Positions 1 through 8,214 of a stretch of DNA of 22,270 nt are shown one piece after another; within the stretch, counting starts at the first letter, position 1, and every line of letters starts with the position of its first letter. The notes beneath the pieces were generated by a model. The model had not been told where the DNA came from and made no database searches. It saw only the letters and a list, made by a program, of their open reading frames with translations. Source of the DNA: DATKBT01 sp035546295 (GTDB lineage: Bacteria > Acidobacteriota > Thermoanaerobaculia > Multivoradales > Multivoraceae); assembly GCA_035546295.1 (NCBI GenBank), contig DATKBT010000175.1, forward strand, positions 1 to 22,270, written 5' to 3'. Position numbers and translations under genes: made by a program.

Positions 1-44
1 TCATCGAAGATGCTCTTCTGGCTCGGTGCCGTGCCCAGGCTCAT
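1..44 (-). CDS. 5' end of an unidentified gene, cut by the window edge
   Basis: An ATG at 44-42 on the minus strand is preceded by a strong Shine-Dalgarno sequence (GAGAGGAG, about 7 nt upstream) and opens a frame that reaches the window edge without a stop. Only the first 14 residues are visible (MSLGTAPSQKSIFD). That is too short to identify a family, and the call rests on the ribosome binding site and the open frame. Confidence 0.5.
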   Translation of the reverse strand, partial: MSLGTAPSQKSIFD

Positions 45-65
45 CGAACAGCTCCTCTCTGCTGC

Positions 66-77
66 TGACCTGGGTCA
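66..77. promoter_or_regulatory. Short perfect dyad TGACC-TG-GGTCA upstream of the left-edge gene
   Basis: A 12-bp palindrome with 5-bp arms and a 2-bp centre lies just upstream of the ribosome binding site of the left-edge gene, in the 92-bp gap after the GGDEF-EAL gene. Its size and place would suit an operator, but a single 5+5 dyad can occur by chance and no regulator can be assigned. Confidence 0.2.
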
Positions 78-136
78 AGTGTCGCTCATACTCCGGAGAA
101 AATCTCAAGCCCTATCGCGAGAAAAACACCAGCCAC

Positions 137-2602
137 CTAGGGGCGCCGGAAGGGCAGCGGTCCGCTCGGCTCCGTCCGGGGCGACGGCCTCGTTTCCTCG
201 GATCGGGTCGCTAGGAACTCTTCGAGCTGATCGAGGTCGAGGGGCCTGGCGAGCACGAAGCCCTGCACCGTCTCGACCCCGATGCGCGCGAGCTGGTCGA
301 GATCCTCGCGCGACTCGACGCCCTCCGCGACGCAGCGCACGCCGTGGTGCTGGCAGATGTCGAGGATCGCTCTGGTCAGCACCTGGCTCGCCTGGTCGGT
401 CGCGATCCCGCCGACCACTGTGCGGTCGAGCTTGATGGTGTCGAGCGGGAGACGCGACAGCAGTTGCAGCGTCGAGCTCCCGGTGGTGAAGTCATCGAGC
501 GCGACGCCGACCCCGTGTTGGCGCAGGCGCTCGAAGGCACCGCGCGCGATCTCGAGATCCACCACTGGCAGCGTCTCGGTCAGCTCGACGCCGATCCGGT
601 CGAAGGGCAAGCCGTGCTCGCGGAGCAGCTCGAGCAGCTCCTCCGCGGCTCTCGGATTCGCCAGATCCGAGGGAGAGAGGTTGATCCAGAAGCGGCCGGC
701 GAAGCTCGCGTTCAGGCGTTGGAGCGCCGCCCCGACGCGTGAGAGCATGTTGATCACCAGCTCGCGGTTGAGGCCCAGCCACTCGACGGCGTCGACCATC
801 GTGCGGGGAGCGACCTTCTGCGGCGCTGCCGTCGGCCAGCGGGCGAGCGCCTCGAGCCCCACGATCTCTCCGGTCGTCAGGTCGACCTGGGGTTGGAAGT
901 CACACTCGAGCTGGCGCTGCCGGAGCATCTCGGGGAGTCGGCGCACGACTCCGCCGCTCACTGTCGCCACCGCGTAGCGGAAGGTGTCGGCCGAGGCCTG
1001 CTTGGCTTCGTGCAGCGCGAGGTCGGCCTCCACCAGCAGGTCGTCGATCTCGAGCGGCAGGTCGGCGGTGGCGCAGCCGATGCTGACCTCGAGCACGAAC
1101 TGGTGGTCGCGGCATCTCACCGGCGTCGACAGGCTCCCGATGATGCGCTCGGCGACCGCCCGCGCCGCTCCCTCCGGGTCGTTGCGACTCTCGAGCACGA
1201 CCAGGAACTCGTCGCCGCCCATCCGCATCATCTCGTCGCCAGGGCGCAGGACCCCGCGACAGCGCGCCGCGAACACCGCCAGCGCCTCGTCGCCGGTCTG
1301 GTGGCCGTAAGTGTCGTTGATGGCCTTGAACCGGTCGAGGTCGAGAGCGAGCAGCGAGACCGTACCGCCGACAGTGTCGCTCAGCCGTTCGGCCGTGCGG
1401 CGCAGGGCGTGCCGATTGCCGAGACCGGTGAGCTGGTCGATCTCGGCCGTCCGCTTGAGGCTGAGAAAGAGCCGTCGGCGGTGGTGCTCGATCCACACCA
1501 GCAGAGCGAGGGCGCTGAGCGCCAGCGCTGCCGCGGCGATCGCGGTCAGCAGCCGATGGCGCCGGGCTCGAGCGGTTTCCAGCAGCAGTTGCCGGTCGAG
1601 GATCTGCTGCGCGCTCTCCGTCATCCGGGTGAGCTCGAAGTCGAGGAGCGTGGCCTCGGCATAGAGCTGCTCGGGCGCCTTCTGCGGCGCCTCCCGGAGT
1701 CCGAACAGCAAGGCGTTGTCCTCGCGCATCTGCTGGAAGCCCCGCAGTGAGTCGAGCTCGGAGAACAGCCGGCCGAGCTCGGGGTTCACTGCGGCGGCCC
1801 GGCGTTGATTCAGGGTGTCGCGTAGTGGGCGGACGACTCCGCGTTCGAGGGCCTCGTCGCGGCCCTCGACCTCCCCCGCCACCCGCAGGTTCTCGGCGAC
1901 CTGGACCGCCAGCCAGTCCTCGACCGCCGGCGGAAGCGATCGCCCGGGCCCGGCATGCCACTGCATCGCCAGCACGTTGTCGAGGTGGTCGTAGGCGTAG
2001 GCCGGGGCCAGCTCGGCCTCGAACACGACCGAGGCCAGCCGGAACCACTCGCTCTCGGGCGGCGAAATGCGGATCCACCCCAACGTCTGCCAGAGACGGT
2101 CGGTCGCCAGTACGGTCTCGAAGGGCCCGCCGAGCTCCGGATGCTCGGCCTCGAAGGTGTCGAGAGCGAGCAGGACATCGCGCGCGAGGTCGCTGCTGTG
2201 CTCGGCGTTCTGTGCCTCGGTGACGATCTCCCTGGTGCGCTCCAGGCTCTGCACCAGCTCGGCCTTGGCTCGCTCGAAGTTCTCGATCGGGCGGCCACCG
2301 AGGAGGTGCATCCAGGCGGCGGATTCGACTCGATCGGCCTCGAGCAGGGGCTCGAGAGTCGCGTGCAGCAGACGCTCGCGCTGATGGAGGATCTCGGCCT
2401 GCTCGAGGCTCTGGCTGAGGCGGGCGCTGTAGAGCATGGCGATGACGATCGCCAGCGTGGCGAGCACCGAGGAGGCCAGGACACCGGAGACCAGGACCAG
2501 CGGCGTGCGCAGCAGGAGCGATTCGGACGGCGTCGGCGCCGGCTGCCCGGCGTGGTGCGGACGCTCGGCGGCAGGGAGCGGCTCGTCGCCGGGGTTCTTC
2601 AT
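137..2602 (-). CDS. Membrane-bound GGDEF-EAL cyclic-di-GMP protein with periplasmic sensor region
   Basis: This 821-residue protein probably makes and/or degrades cyclic-di-GMP. A transmembrane segment at about residues 33-58 is followed by a roughly 290-residue, mostly helical, presumably periplasmic region that I do not recognise, and a second transmembrane segment at about 350-371. The GGDEF domain keeps its signature at 462-466 and an inhibitory RPGD I-site five residues before it. The EAL domain keeps EALAR (from 584), ELTE, IKLDR, AEGVE and VQGF, so both catalytic sites look intact. Loop 6 reads DDFTTG instead of the usual DDFGTG. The chosen ATG has GAGGG six bases upstream; ATG 2635 is an alternative that adds 11 residues. 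The gene appears monocistronic. What the periplasmic part senses, and which activity dominates, cannot be read from sequence. Confidence 0.93.
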   Translation of the reverse strand: MKNPGDEPLPAAERPHHAGQPAPTPSESLLLRTPLVLVSGVLASSVLATLAIVIAMLYSARLSQSLEQAEILHQRERLLHATLEPLLEADRVESAAWMHLLGGRPIENFERAKAELVQSLERTREIVTEAQNAEHSSDLARDVLLALDTFEAEHPELGGPFETVLATDRLWQTLGWIRISPPESEWFRLASVVFEAELAPAYAYDHLDNVLAMQWHAGPGRSLPPAVEDWLAVQVAENLRVAGEVEGRDEALERGVVRPLRDTLNQRRAAAVNPELGRLFSELDSLRGFQQMREDNALLFGLREAPQKAPEQLYAEATLLDFELTRMTESAQQILDRQLLLETARARRHRLLTAIAAAALALSALALLVWIEHHRRRLFLSLKRTAEIDQLTGLGNRHALRRTAERLSDTVGGTVSLLALDLDRFKAINDTYGHQTGDEALAVFAARCRGVLRPGDEMMRMGGDEFLVVLESRNDPEGAARAVAERIIGSLSTPVRCRDHQFVLEVSIGCATADLPLEIDDLLVEADLALHEAKQASADTFRYAVATVSGGVVRRLPEMLRQRQLECDFQPQVDLTTGEIVGLEALARWPTAAPQKVAPRTMVDAVEWLGLNRELVINMLSRVGAALQRLNASFAGRFWINLSPSDLANPRAAEELLELLREHGLPFDRIGVELTETLPVVDLEIARGAFERLRQHGVGVALDDFTTGSSTLQLLSRLPLDTIKLDRTVVGGIATDQASQVLTRAILDICQHHGVRCVAEGVESREDLDQLARIGVETVQGFVLARPLDLDQLEEFLATRSEETRPSPRTEPSGPLPFRRP

Positions 2603-2732
2603 GCTTCGCCCTCGGTTTTCTTGGGGCGCCTGCATCAATCGAGTCCAGCGAGCTCGTCCCGGTGGATTCGAGGCGCGTCGGACGACGCGTTCGACGGCGT
2701 GGGCGTCTCGCCGGGAGGATCCGGGGATTCTG

Positions 2733-3221
2733 TCACAGCGCCGAGCTGGAGCCTCCAGCCCGGCGGCGCGGCCGGCGGCTCAGCAGGTAGGAGCGCCCCG
2801 GGTCGACCAGGAAGCGCCGGCGGATCGCCTCGCGGCCGAGCAGCATCCGAAAGCCCATGACGTCGCGGGAGGTCAGGGTGAGGTCGATGGGCCACGGACG
2901 GCCGGCGAGCAGCAAGTCGGTGCGGATGACCGGGCGAAGCTGGCGCTCGCCGGTCGAGCTGCGCACCCAGCGCCGCTCGAGCAGCGGGGCCTCGCACTCG
3001 ACGGTGACCTCGGTGTCCCGCTGGAGCGGATGAACCACGAACCGCACCCACTCGATCCCATCCCGGTCGACGATCTCGAGGTCGTAGGCGTGCAGCGAGG
3101 AGCTGCGGGCGCCGGTGTCGACCTTGGCCTTGATCAGGAACTGGCCGAGCTCGGGAATCTGGATCCATTCCCGCCAGCCGACGGTCGGCAGCGCCTTGTG
3201 CCTCCGGACTTGTCGCTTCAT
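2733..3221 (-). CDS. Retropepsin-like aspartic protease, RimK-associated 'ATP-dependent zinc protease' family (PF05618)
   Basis: The protein is about 162 residues and opens with the family pattern GWREW at 15-19, followed by KAKVDTGARSSSLHA. The DTGA at 35-38 is the retropepsin-type catalytic loop, and MLLGREAI comes late, as in PF05618 proteins. Members are often found beside RimK-type glutamate ligases and, despite the name, have an aspartic-protease fold; no RimK is present here. Homologues typically begin a few residues before GWREW, which favours ATG 3221. An upstream ATG at 3290 sits one base after the stop of the hydrolase gene (TGAGATG) and would add 23 low-complexity residues with translational coupling. 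The C-terminus is Arg-rich. The biological substrate is unknown. Confidence 0.82.
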   Translation of the reverse strand: MKRQVRRHKALPTVGWREWIQIPELGQFLIKAKVDTGARSSSLHAYDLEIVDRDGIEWVRFVVHPLQRDTEVTVECEAPLLERRWVRSSTGERQLRPVIRTDLLLAGRPWPIDLTLTSRDVMGFRMLLGREAIRRRFLVDPGRSYLLSRRPRRRAGGSSSAL

Positions 3222-3291
3222 CGCCTGCCGCGCTCCGAACGCCCGCAGAGGGTGCGCAGGTCGCGAGCTGCCGGAGGGCGCCCGCTCCATC

Positions 3292-3963
3292 TCACCCGTA
3301 CCGCCAGGTGTCGCCCGGAGCCATCACCCGGACCTCGACCCCTGCGGGCTGGAAGTCGGCAGGATCCTGGGCGATCGGCGGCCACGTGTCGTAGTGGATG
3401 GGAATCGCCGCCTCGGGACCGATCATCTCGGCCGCGCGGGAGGCGAGCGCGGGACCCATCGTGAAGCGGTCGCCGATCGGCACGCAGGCGATCTCGGGCC
3501 TGTAGATCTCGCCGATCAGCTTCAGGTCGGAGAACAGCCCGGTGTCGCCCAGGTGATACAGGCTCGCACCCCCCATGTGGACCACCAGGCCGCAGGGCTG
3601 CCCCATGTAGCGGCCCTCGTAGGACGAGGAGTGGAACGCCTGGGTGAACGCAACCCAGCCGAAGGGCGTCTCGACCTTGCCGCCGGGGTTGCCCGGGTTG
3701 ACGTTGGAATGCCCCTGCTCGCCGAAGTACTCGGTCAGCTCGAAGGCCGCGATCACGTTGGCGTCGTTGCGCCTGGCGATCGCCAGCGAGTCGCCGAAAT
3801 GGTCGGCGTGACCGTGGGTGAGCGCGACGAAACCGCACTCGACGTCGTCAGCGCTCTGGGTGGCGACCGGATTGCCGGTCAGGAAGGGATCGATCGCCAG
3901 CCGATGCTCCCCGTCCGAGAGCAGAAAGCCCGAGTGGCCGAAGTAGGTGATGTCGAGGGCCAT
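3292..3963 (-). CDS. Metal-dependent hydrolase, metallo-beta-lactamase fold (UPF0173/UlaG-like)
   Basis: This 223-residue cytoplasmic protein has the metallo-beta-lactamase fold. Visible metal-binding elements are YFGHSGF at the N-terminus, LTHGHADHFGDS with H50, H52, D54 and H55, YHLGDTGLF with the bridging Asp, and PIHYDTWPP with the last His. Length and order match the UPF0173 family of predicted metal-dependent hydrolases, for which physiological substrates are mostly unknown. The ATG is preceded by a near-perfect GGAGG at 5-nt spacing. The retropepsin-like gene follows closely and may be translated from the same message. The fold is clear; the reaction is not. Confidence 0.93.
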   Translation of the reverse strand: MALDITYFGHSGFLLSDGEHRLAIDPFLTGNPVATQSADDVECGFVALTHGHADHFGDSLAIARRNDANVIAAFELTEYFGEQGHSNVNPGNPGGKVETPFGWVAFTQAFHSSSYEGRYMGQPCGLVVHMGGASLYHLGDTGLFSDLKLIGEIYRPEIACVPIGDRFTMGPALASRAAEMIGPEAAIPIHYDTWPPIAQDPADFQPAGVEVRVMAPGDTWRYG

Positions 3964-4011
3964 GAGTCCTCCATGGGTTCGGGTTTTGGTGTCGGCTTCG
4001 CCCAGCCGGGA

Positions 4012-4034
4012 ATTCTAGGGTCTCCTGGCAGGAG
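4012..4034 (-). promoter_or_regulatory. Candidate -10 box with adjacent 13-bp palindrome before the hydrolase gene
   Basis: On the minus strand TAGAAT (4017-4012) matches the sigma70 -10 consensus at five of six positions, and lies about 50 bp upstream of the hydrolase start. Immediately upstream is a perfect 6+1+6 palindrome, CTCCTG-G-CAGGAG (4022-4034), where an operator between -10 and -35 would sit. I see no good -35 box, so this is only a candidate. Nothing else convincing was seen in the 233-bp divergent gap 3964-4196. Confidence 0.3.
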
Positions 4035-4196
4035 CACTGCGGCCGCGGGTGCTCCCGGCGCCACGCCGCCTCGGCGGCCGGACCCGGCTCGAGACGGAGT
4101 GACGCCCGACGCTCCTCGTGCTCCTCGTGGCCGTGGCTCGCGGACGGCTGGTATCGTGGCGCTCGCCTCGACCCGCTTCCCCCTTCGGAGAACAGC

Positions 4197-6704
4197 ATGA
4201 GCTCCCCGTCACCGAGCGTCGACGCCGCCCGGTCCTCGAAACCCTCGCGCCGGGAGCGCCGGCTCGCCGCGCTGCTGATCGCGCTCGCACCACTCTCCTC
4301 GAGCGCCGCGTATCCGCAAGTAGACGACAGCTCGGAGTCCGCGGCCAAGAGCTGGGCGGAGACCGTCGAGGGCGCCCAGCACCTCGACGGCTTCCTCGAC
4401 CTGTACTGGGACGAGAGCGCGGGGAAGCTCTTCCTCGCCGTCGACCGCTTCGACCAGGAGCTGCTCTACGTCACCTCGCTGCCGGCCGGGATCGGTTCGA
4501 ACGACATCGGCCTCGACCGCGGTCAGCTGGGTGACACCCGGGTCGTCGAGTTCCGGCGGATCGGTCCCAGGGTGCTCCTGGTCCAGCTCAACACCCGTTA
4601 CCGGGCGGAGAGCGAGAACCCGGCCGAGCGCCGCGCCGTCGAGCAGGCCTTCGCGGAGTCCGTGCTGTGGGGGTTCGAGGTGGCCGCCGAAGAGGAGGGA
4701 CGCGTCCTGGTCGACGCCACCGAGCTCTTCCTGTCGGACGTCCACGACGTCGTCGAGCGGCTGAAGCGGGCCGGCCAGGGGACCTACGGGCTGGAGGCCT
4801 CGCGCAGCGCGATCTACCTGCCACGCACCAAGGCCTTCCCGCGAAACACCGAGGTCGAGGCGACGCTCACCTTCACCGGTGAGCCGCAGGGGGGCTTCAT
4901 CCGGTCGGTGAGCCCGAGCGCGGACGCGGTGACCGTCCGCGAGCACCACTCCTTCGTCGAGCTGCCCGACGCGGGATACGAGCCCCGGCGCTTCGACCCG
5001 CGCTCCGGCTTCATCGAGACCTCCTGGTACGACTACGCGACGCCGATCTCGCAGCCTGTGGTCCAGCAGTACGCCATCCGCCACCGACTCGAGAAGAAGG
5101 ACCCCGCGGCCGCGGTCAGCGAAGCGGTGGAACCGATCGTCTACTACGTCGATCCCGGCGCTCCGGAGCCGATCCGATCTGCCCTGGTCGACGGCGCGCG
5201 TTGGTGGGATCAAGCGTTCGAGGCCGCCGGCTACCGCAACGCCTTCCAGGTCGAGATCCTCCCCGAGGACGCCGATCCGATGGACGTGCGCTACAACCTG
5301 ATCCAGTGGGTGCACCGATCGACTCGCGGCTGGTCCTACGGCAGCTCGGTGACCGATCCTCGCACCGGCGAGATCATCAAGGGGCACGTGACCCTGGGAT
5401 CGCTGCGCGTTCGCCAGGATCATCTGATCGCGCGGGCACTCGTCGGCGGCTTCACCGACGGCGGCGAGGCGCCCCCCGAGCTCGAGCAGATGGCGCTGGC
5501 TCGGCTGCGCCAGCTCTCGGCGCACGAGGTCGGCCACACCATCGGCCTGGTCCACAACTATGCGGCGAGCGTCAACCAGCGCGCCTCGGTGATGGACTAC
5601 CCGCATCCGACGCTCGGGTTCACGGGTGGCGACCGCGTCGACCTGTCGAACGCCTACGACGCCGGCATCGGCGAGTGGGACGCGCGCGCGGTGCTGTGGG
5701 GCTACCAGGACTTCCCCGAGGGGACCGACGAGGACGCCGCGCTCGACGCGATCATCCGCGAGACGATCGGCCAGGGGCTGCTGTTCATCACCGACGAGGA
5801 CGCGCGCCCGACCGGCGGCGCCCACCCGATCGCGCACCTGTGGGACAACGGGGCCGACCCCACCGCCGAGCTCGAGAACCTGCTCGCGATCCGCGACGCG
5901 GCGCTCTCGCGCTTCGGCGAGCAGAACCTGCGCCCCGGCGAGCCGCTCGCCGATCTCGCCGACGTCCTGGTGCCGCTGTACCTGCTGCACCGCTACCAGA
6001 TCGAGGCGACGTCCAAGGTGCTGGGCGGGCTGCGCTACACCTACGCGCTGCGCGGCGACGACCAGATCCCCACCGAGCCGATCGCGCCGGCCGACCAGCG
6101 CCGCGCGCTCCAGGGCCTGCTCGTCACGCTCAGCCCCGAGGTGCTGACACTCCCGGAGCGCGTGCTGGAGCTGCTCCCGCCGTACCCGCCGGGGCGCCGA
6201 CGCGGTCGCGAGAGCTTCCCCTCGTGGCAGGGGGTGACCTTCGACCCCCTGGCGGCGGCGCAGGTGGCCGCCGACATGACCCTGGCGCAGGTGCTCCACC
6301 CCGAGCGCGCCTCGCGCCTGATCGACCTGGCGGCGCGCTGGGGAGACCGGGGTCAGCCGGGTCTCGAAGAGGTGATCGACACGCTGCTCGAGGCAACGGT
6401 CCGCAACGACGCTCCGGCCGGCCTCGCCGGCGAGGTCAAACGCGTCGTCGATCAGGCGACGGTTCGTCATCTGATCGCGCTCGCCTCGACCGCGGACGCC
6501 CTGCCGCAGGCGCGTGGGCTGGCGCTGGTCGAGCTCGAGGGGCTGCGCGACTGGTTGGCCGACGGCATCGATTCGGCGCCGCCGGCGGAGAAGGCGAATC
6601 GGCGAGAGGCCCTGCGCCAGATCGAGCTGTTCCTGGAGCACCCGGAGGTCGAGGAGCGGCCGGCGCCGCTGCGGGCTCCCGACGGCTCGCCCATCGGGGG
6701 TTGA
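4197..6704 (+). CDS. Secreted zinc-dependent metalloprotease (DUF5117/DUF4953 type)
   Basis: This 835-residue protein has an Arg-rich N-terminus followed by a hydrophobic stretch (about 22-38) that looks like a signal peptide. A beta-rich N-terminal half ends in EPIVYYVDPGAPEPIRSALVDGARW-type sequence from 312, typical of the entry into the catalytic domain of these proteases. The zinc site is HEVGHTIGLVHNY, with H443, E444, H447 and a third His at 453, and SVMDYPHP at 464-471 resembles a metzincin Met-turn. The long helical C-terminal part is also typical. It presumably hydrolyses peptides outside the cytoplasm; the substrate is unknown. The ATG has GGAG six bases upstream. The gene stands alone on the plus strand and converges on the aminotransferase gene with only a 37-bp gap. 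Confidence 0.92.
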   Translation: MSSPSPSVDAARSSKPSRRERRLAALLIALAPLSSSAAYPQVDDSSESAAKSWAETVEGAQHLDGFLDLYWDESAGKLFLAVDRFDQELLYVTSLPAGIGSNDIGLDRGQLGDTRVVEFRRIGPRVLLVQLNTRYRAESENPAERRAVEQAFAESVLWGFEVAAEEEGRVLVDATELFLSDVHDVVERLKRAGQGTYGLEASRSAIYLPRTKAFPRNTEVEATLTFTGEPQGGFIRSVSPSADAVTVREHHSFVELPDAGYEPRRFDPRSGFIETSWYDYATPISQPVVQQYAIRHRLEKKDPAAAVSEAVEPIVYYVDPGAPEPIRSALVDGARWWDQAFEAAGYRNAFQVEILPEDADPMDVRYNLIQWVHRSTRGWSYGSSVTDPRTGEIIKGHVTLGSLRVRQDHLIARALVGGFTDGGEAPPELEQMALARLRQLSAHEVGHTIGLVHNYAASVNQRASVMDYPHPTLGFTGGDRVDLSNAYDAGIGEWDARAVLWGYQDFPEGTDEDAALDAIIRETIGQGLLFITDEDARPTGGAHPIAHLWDNGADPTAELENLLAIRDAALSRFGEQNLRPGEPLADLADVLVPLYLLHRYQIEATSKVLGGLRYTYALRGDDQIPTEPIAPADQRRALQGLLVTLSPEVLTLPERVLELLPPYPPGRRRGRESFPSWQGVTFDPLAAAQVAADMTLAQVLHPERASRLIDLAARWGDRGQPGLEEVIDTLLEATVRNDAPAGLAGEVKRVVDQATVRHLIALASTADALPQARGLALVELEGLRDWLADGIDSAPPAEKANRREALRQIELFLEHPEVEERPAPLRAPDGSPIGG

Positions 6705-6741
6705 CGCATCCCGCCGTCTGCTCGGGGCCGTCGGTAAGCGC

Positions 6742-8088
6742 TCAGGCGGGGAGGCCCTTCCTCGCCACCTCCTCGATCGCATCGGCGAAGCGGTCGATCT
6801 CCTCGATGGTCGAGTAGACGCTGGGCGAGACCCGGATGCCCTCGAACTCGTCGTGCTGGATGGCGACGGTGAAGATCTTGTAGCGCTCCCAGAGGTGCTC
6901 GACGAGCTCGCCGGAGTCGATTCCGTCGATCTGCACTGTGGCGATGCCGCAAGCGAAGCCGGGCTTCAGGCTGGTGTGCAGGCGGACCCGGTCGTGCTCG
7001 AGCACACGCCTCGCCCAGCGGTCGCGCAGGTAGACCAGGCGCGCCGTCTTGTTCTCGGGGCCGATCCCCAGGTGGAAGGTGAGCGCGTCGCCGATCGCCA
7101 GATAGTGCGGACAGGGGTGGGTGCCGATCTCCTCGAACTTGCGGATGTCCTCGTCCTTGGTGTCGGGCGCGGCCATCAGCGGCCAGAGCCCCGCGATCCT
7201 GTCGCGGCGCACGTAGAGCAGCCCGGTGCCGATCGGCGCGAACAGCCACTTGTGGAGGCTCGATCCGTAGTAGTCGCAGTCGAGGTCCTCGTGGCGGAAA
7301 TGGAAGTGGGCGAAGGCGTGGGCGCCGTCGACGATCGTCGGGATGCCGCGCCGGCGCGCCATCTGCACCACCGGCTTGACGTCGAGGATCTGGCCCGTGA
7401 TGTTCACCATGTGGCTGATCAGGATCAACTTGGTGCGGTCGGTGACGTGCTGCTCGAACAATCGCACGATCTCGGCTGGGTCTTCGGCAGGAATCGGGAT
7501 CTTGAAGCGAACCAGCTCGATGCCGTCGCGGCGCTCGCGCTGCTGGAAGGTGGTGATCATCCGCGGGTAGTCCTGCGTGGTGGTCAGCACCTGGTCGCCG
7601 GGCTCGAGGTCGACGCCGAGCTGGCAGGTCTGCAGGCTCTCCGAGGCGTTGCGGGTGAAGGCGACCTCCTCGGGATCGCAGCCGAAGAAGCGCGCGACCC
7701 GCTGACGCACCGACTCCTTCTGCGGCTCGAGGATGCGCCACATCGTGTAGGCCGGCGCCTCGTTGGAGAAGGCGAGGTTGCGCGCCAGGCTCTGCTGGAC
7801 CGCGGCGGGCGCCGGGCTGACGCCGCCGTTGTTGAAGTTGACGATCGAGCGGTCGATGGTGAACGCCTGCTGGATCTCGAACCAGTAGGACTCGTCGCGG
7901 GCGACGTCCTCCGGAACATCGTTCGTGCCCCGTACGGCGGCGAGAGCGGCGGCCGCGCGCCCCGGCTCGAGGGCGGCGAGGGTGAGGCCGGCCGCAGCCG
8001 GCGGCACGATGGTGCGCAGGAAGCCGCGCCGCGACAGCGATCTCACTGCCGAGGTCGCGCGAGGGCCAGGTGGAGCCGGTGGGTTCAT
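6742..8088 (-). CDS. Tat-exported class V aminotransferase-fold PLP enzyme (isopenicillin-N-epimerase-like)
   Basis: The 448-residue protein has a twin-arginine signal (SRRGFLR at 19-25, then a hydrophobic Ala/Leu-rich segment to about 48). It is followed by a class V aminotransferase fold: FNNGGVSP near 85, the PLP-contacting Asp in VDGAHA (D254), and the Schiff-base lysine in SSLHKW (K280). Homologues include cysteine desulfurases, isopenicillin N epimerases and other PLP lyases, so the reaction cannot be named. The Tat signal implies folding with PLP in the cytoplasm and export afterwards. The start is firm, with a perfect AGGAGG seven bases before the ATG. The gene follows the S1/P1 nuclease gene after 126 bp and may or may not share its transcript. 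Confidence 0.9.
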   Translation of the reverse strand: MNPPAPPGPRATSAVRSLSRRGFLRTIVPPAAAGLTLAALEPGRAAAALAAVRGTNDVPEDVARDESYWFEIQQAFTIDRSIVNFNNGGVSPAPAAVQQSLARNLAFSNEAPAYTMWRILEPQKESVRQRVARFFGCDPEEVAFTRNASESLQTCQLGVDLEPGDQVLTTTQDYPRMITTFQQRERRDGIELVRFKIPIPAEDPAEIVRLFEQHVTDRTKLILISHMVNITGQILDVKPVVQMARRRGIPTIVDGAHAFAHFHFRHEDLDCDYYGSSLHKWLFAPIGTGLLYVRRDRIAGLWPLMAAPDTKDEDIRKFEEIGTHPCPHYLAIGDALTFHLGIGPENKTARLVYLRDRWARRVLEHDRVRLHTSLKPGFACGIATVQIDGIDSGELVEHLWERYKIFTVAIQHDEFEGIRVSPSVYSTIEEIDRFADAIEEVARKGLPA

Positions 8089-8112
8089 CGAGCGCCTCCT
8101 CGTCCGGTCGAA

Positions 8113-8128
8113 GCCGAAGACCTTCGGC
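8113..8128. other. Short hairpin between the nuclease and aminotransferase genes
   Basis: The 16-bp sequence GCCGAAGACCTTCGGC is a perfect inverted repeat (6-bp stem and tetraloop, or 7 bp with 2 nt) in the 126-bp gap. On the minus strand it follows the nuclease gene and lies just ahead of the aminotransferase ribosome binding site. There is no T-run, so it is not a canonical terminator; it could be a weak stop, a processing site or chance. Confidence 0.3.
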
Positions 8129-8214
8129 GAGTGTAGCCCGTTGGCGAGGGCATTGCGGAGCTCCCGCCGGCCCGGTCGGTCGAGGGCGTCCGTGCTCGCC
8201 CCGGCGACGCCCCG

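Noticed and set aside
6705..6741. CCCGCC/GGCGGG inverted repeat at the convergent gene junction as a terminator
   Set aside because: The arms are only 6 bp of simple GC sequence about 29 bp apart and one arm is inside the aminotransferase gene; expected by chance at this GC content.
4209..6782. An 857-codon minus-strand frame opposite the metalloprotease gene
   Set aside because: It mirrors the metalloprotease codons, has no domain signature and no ribosome binding site that I can see; the plus-strand frame has the zinc motif and a good start.
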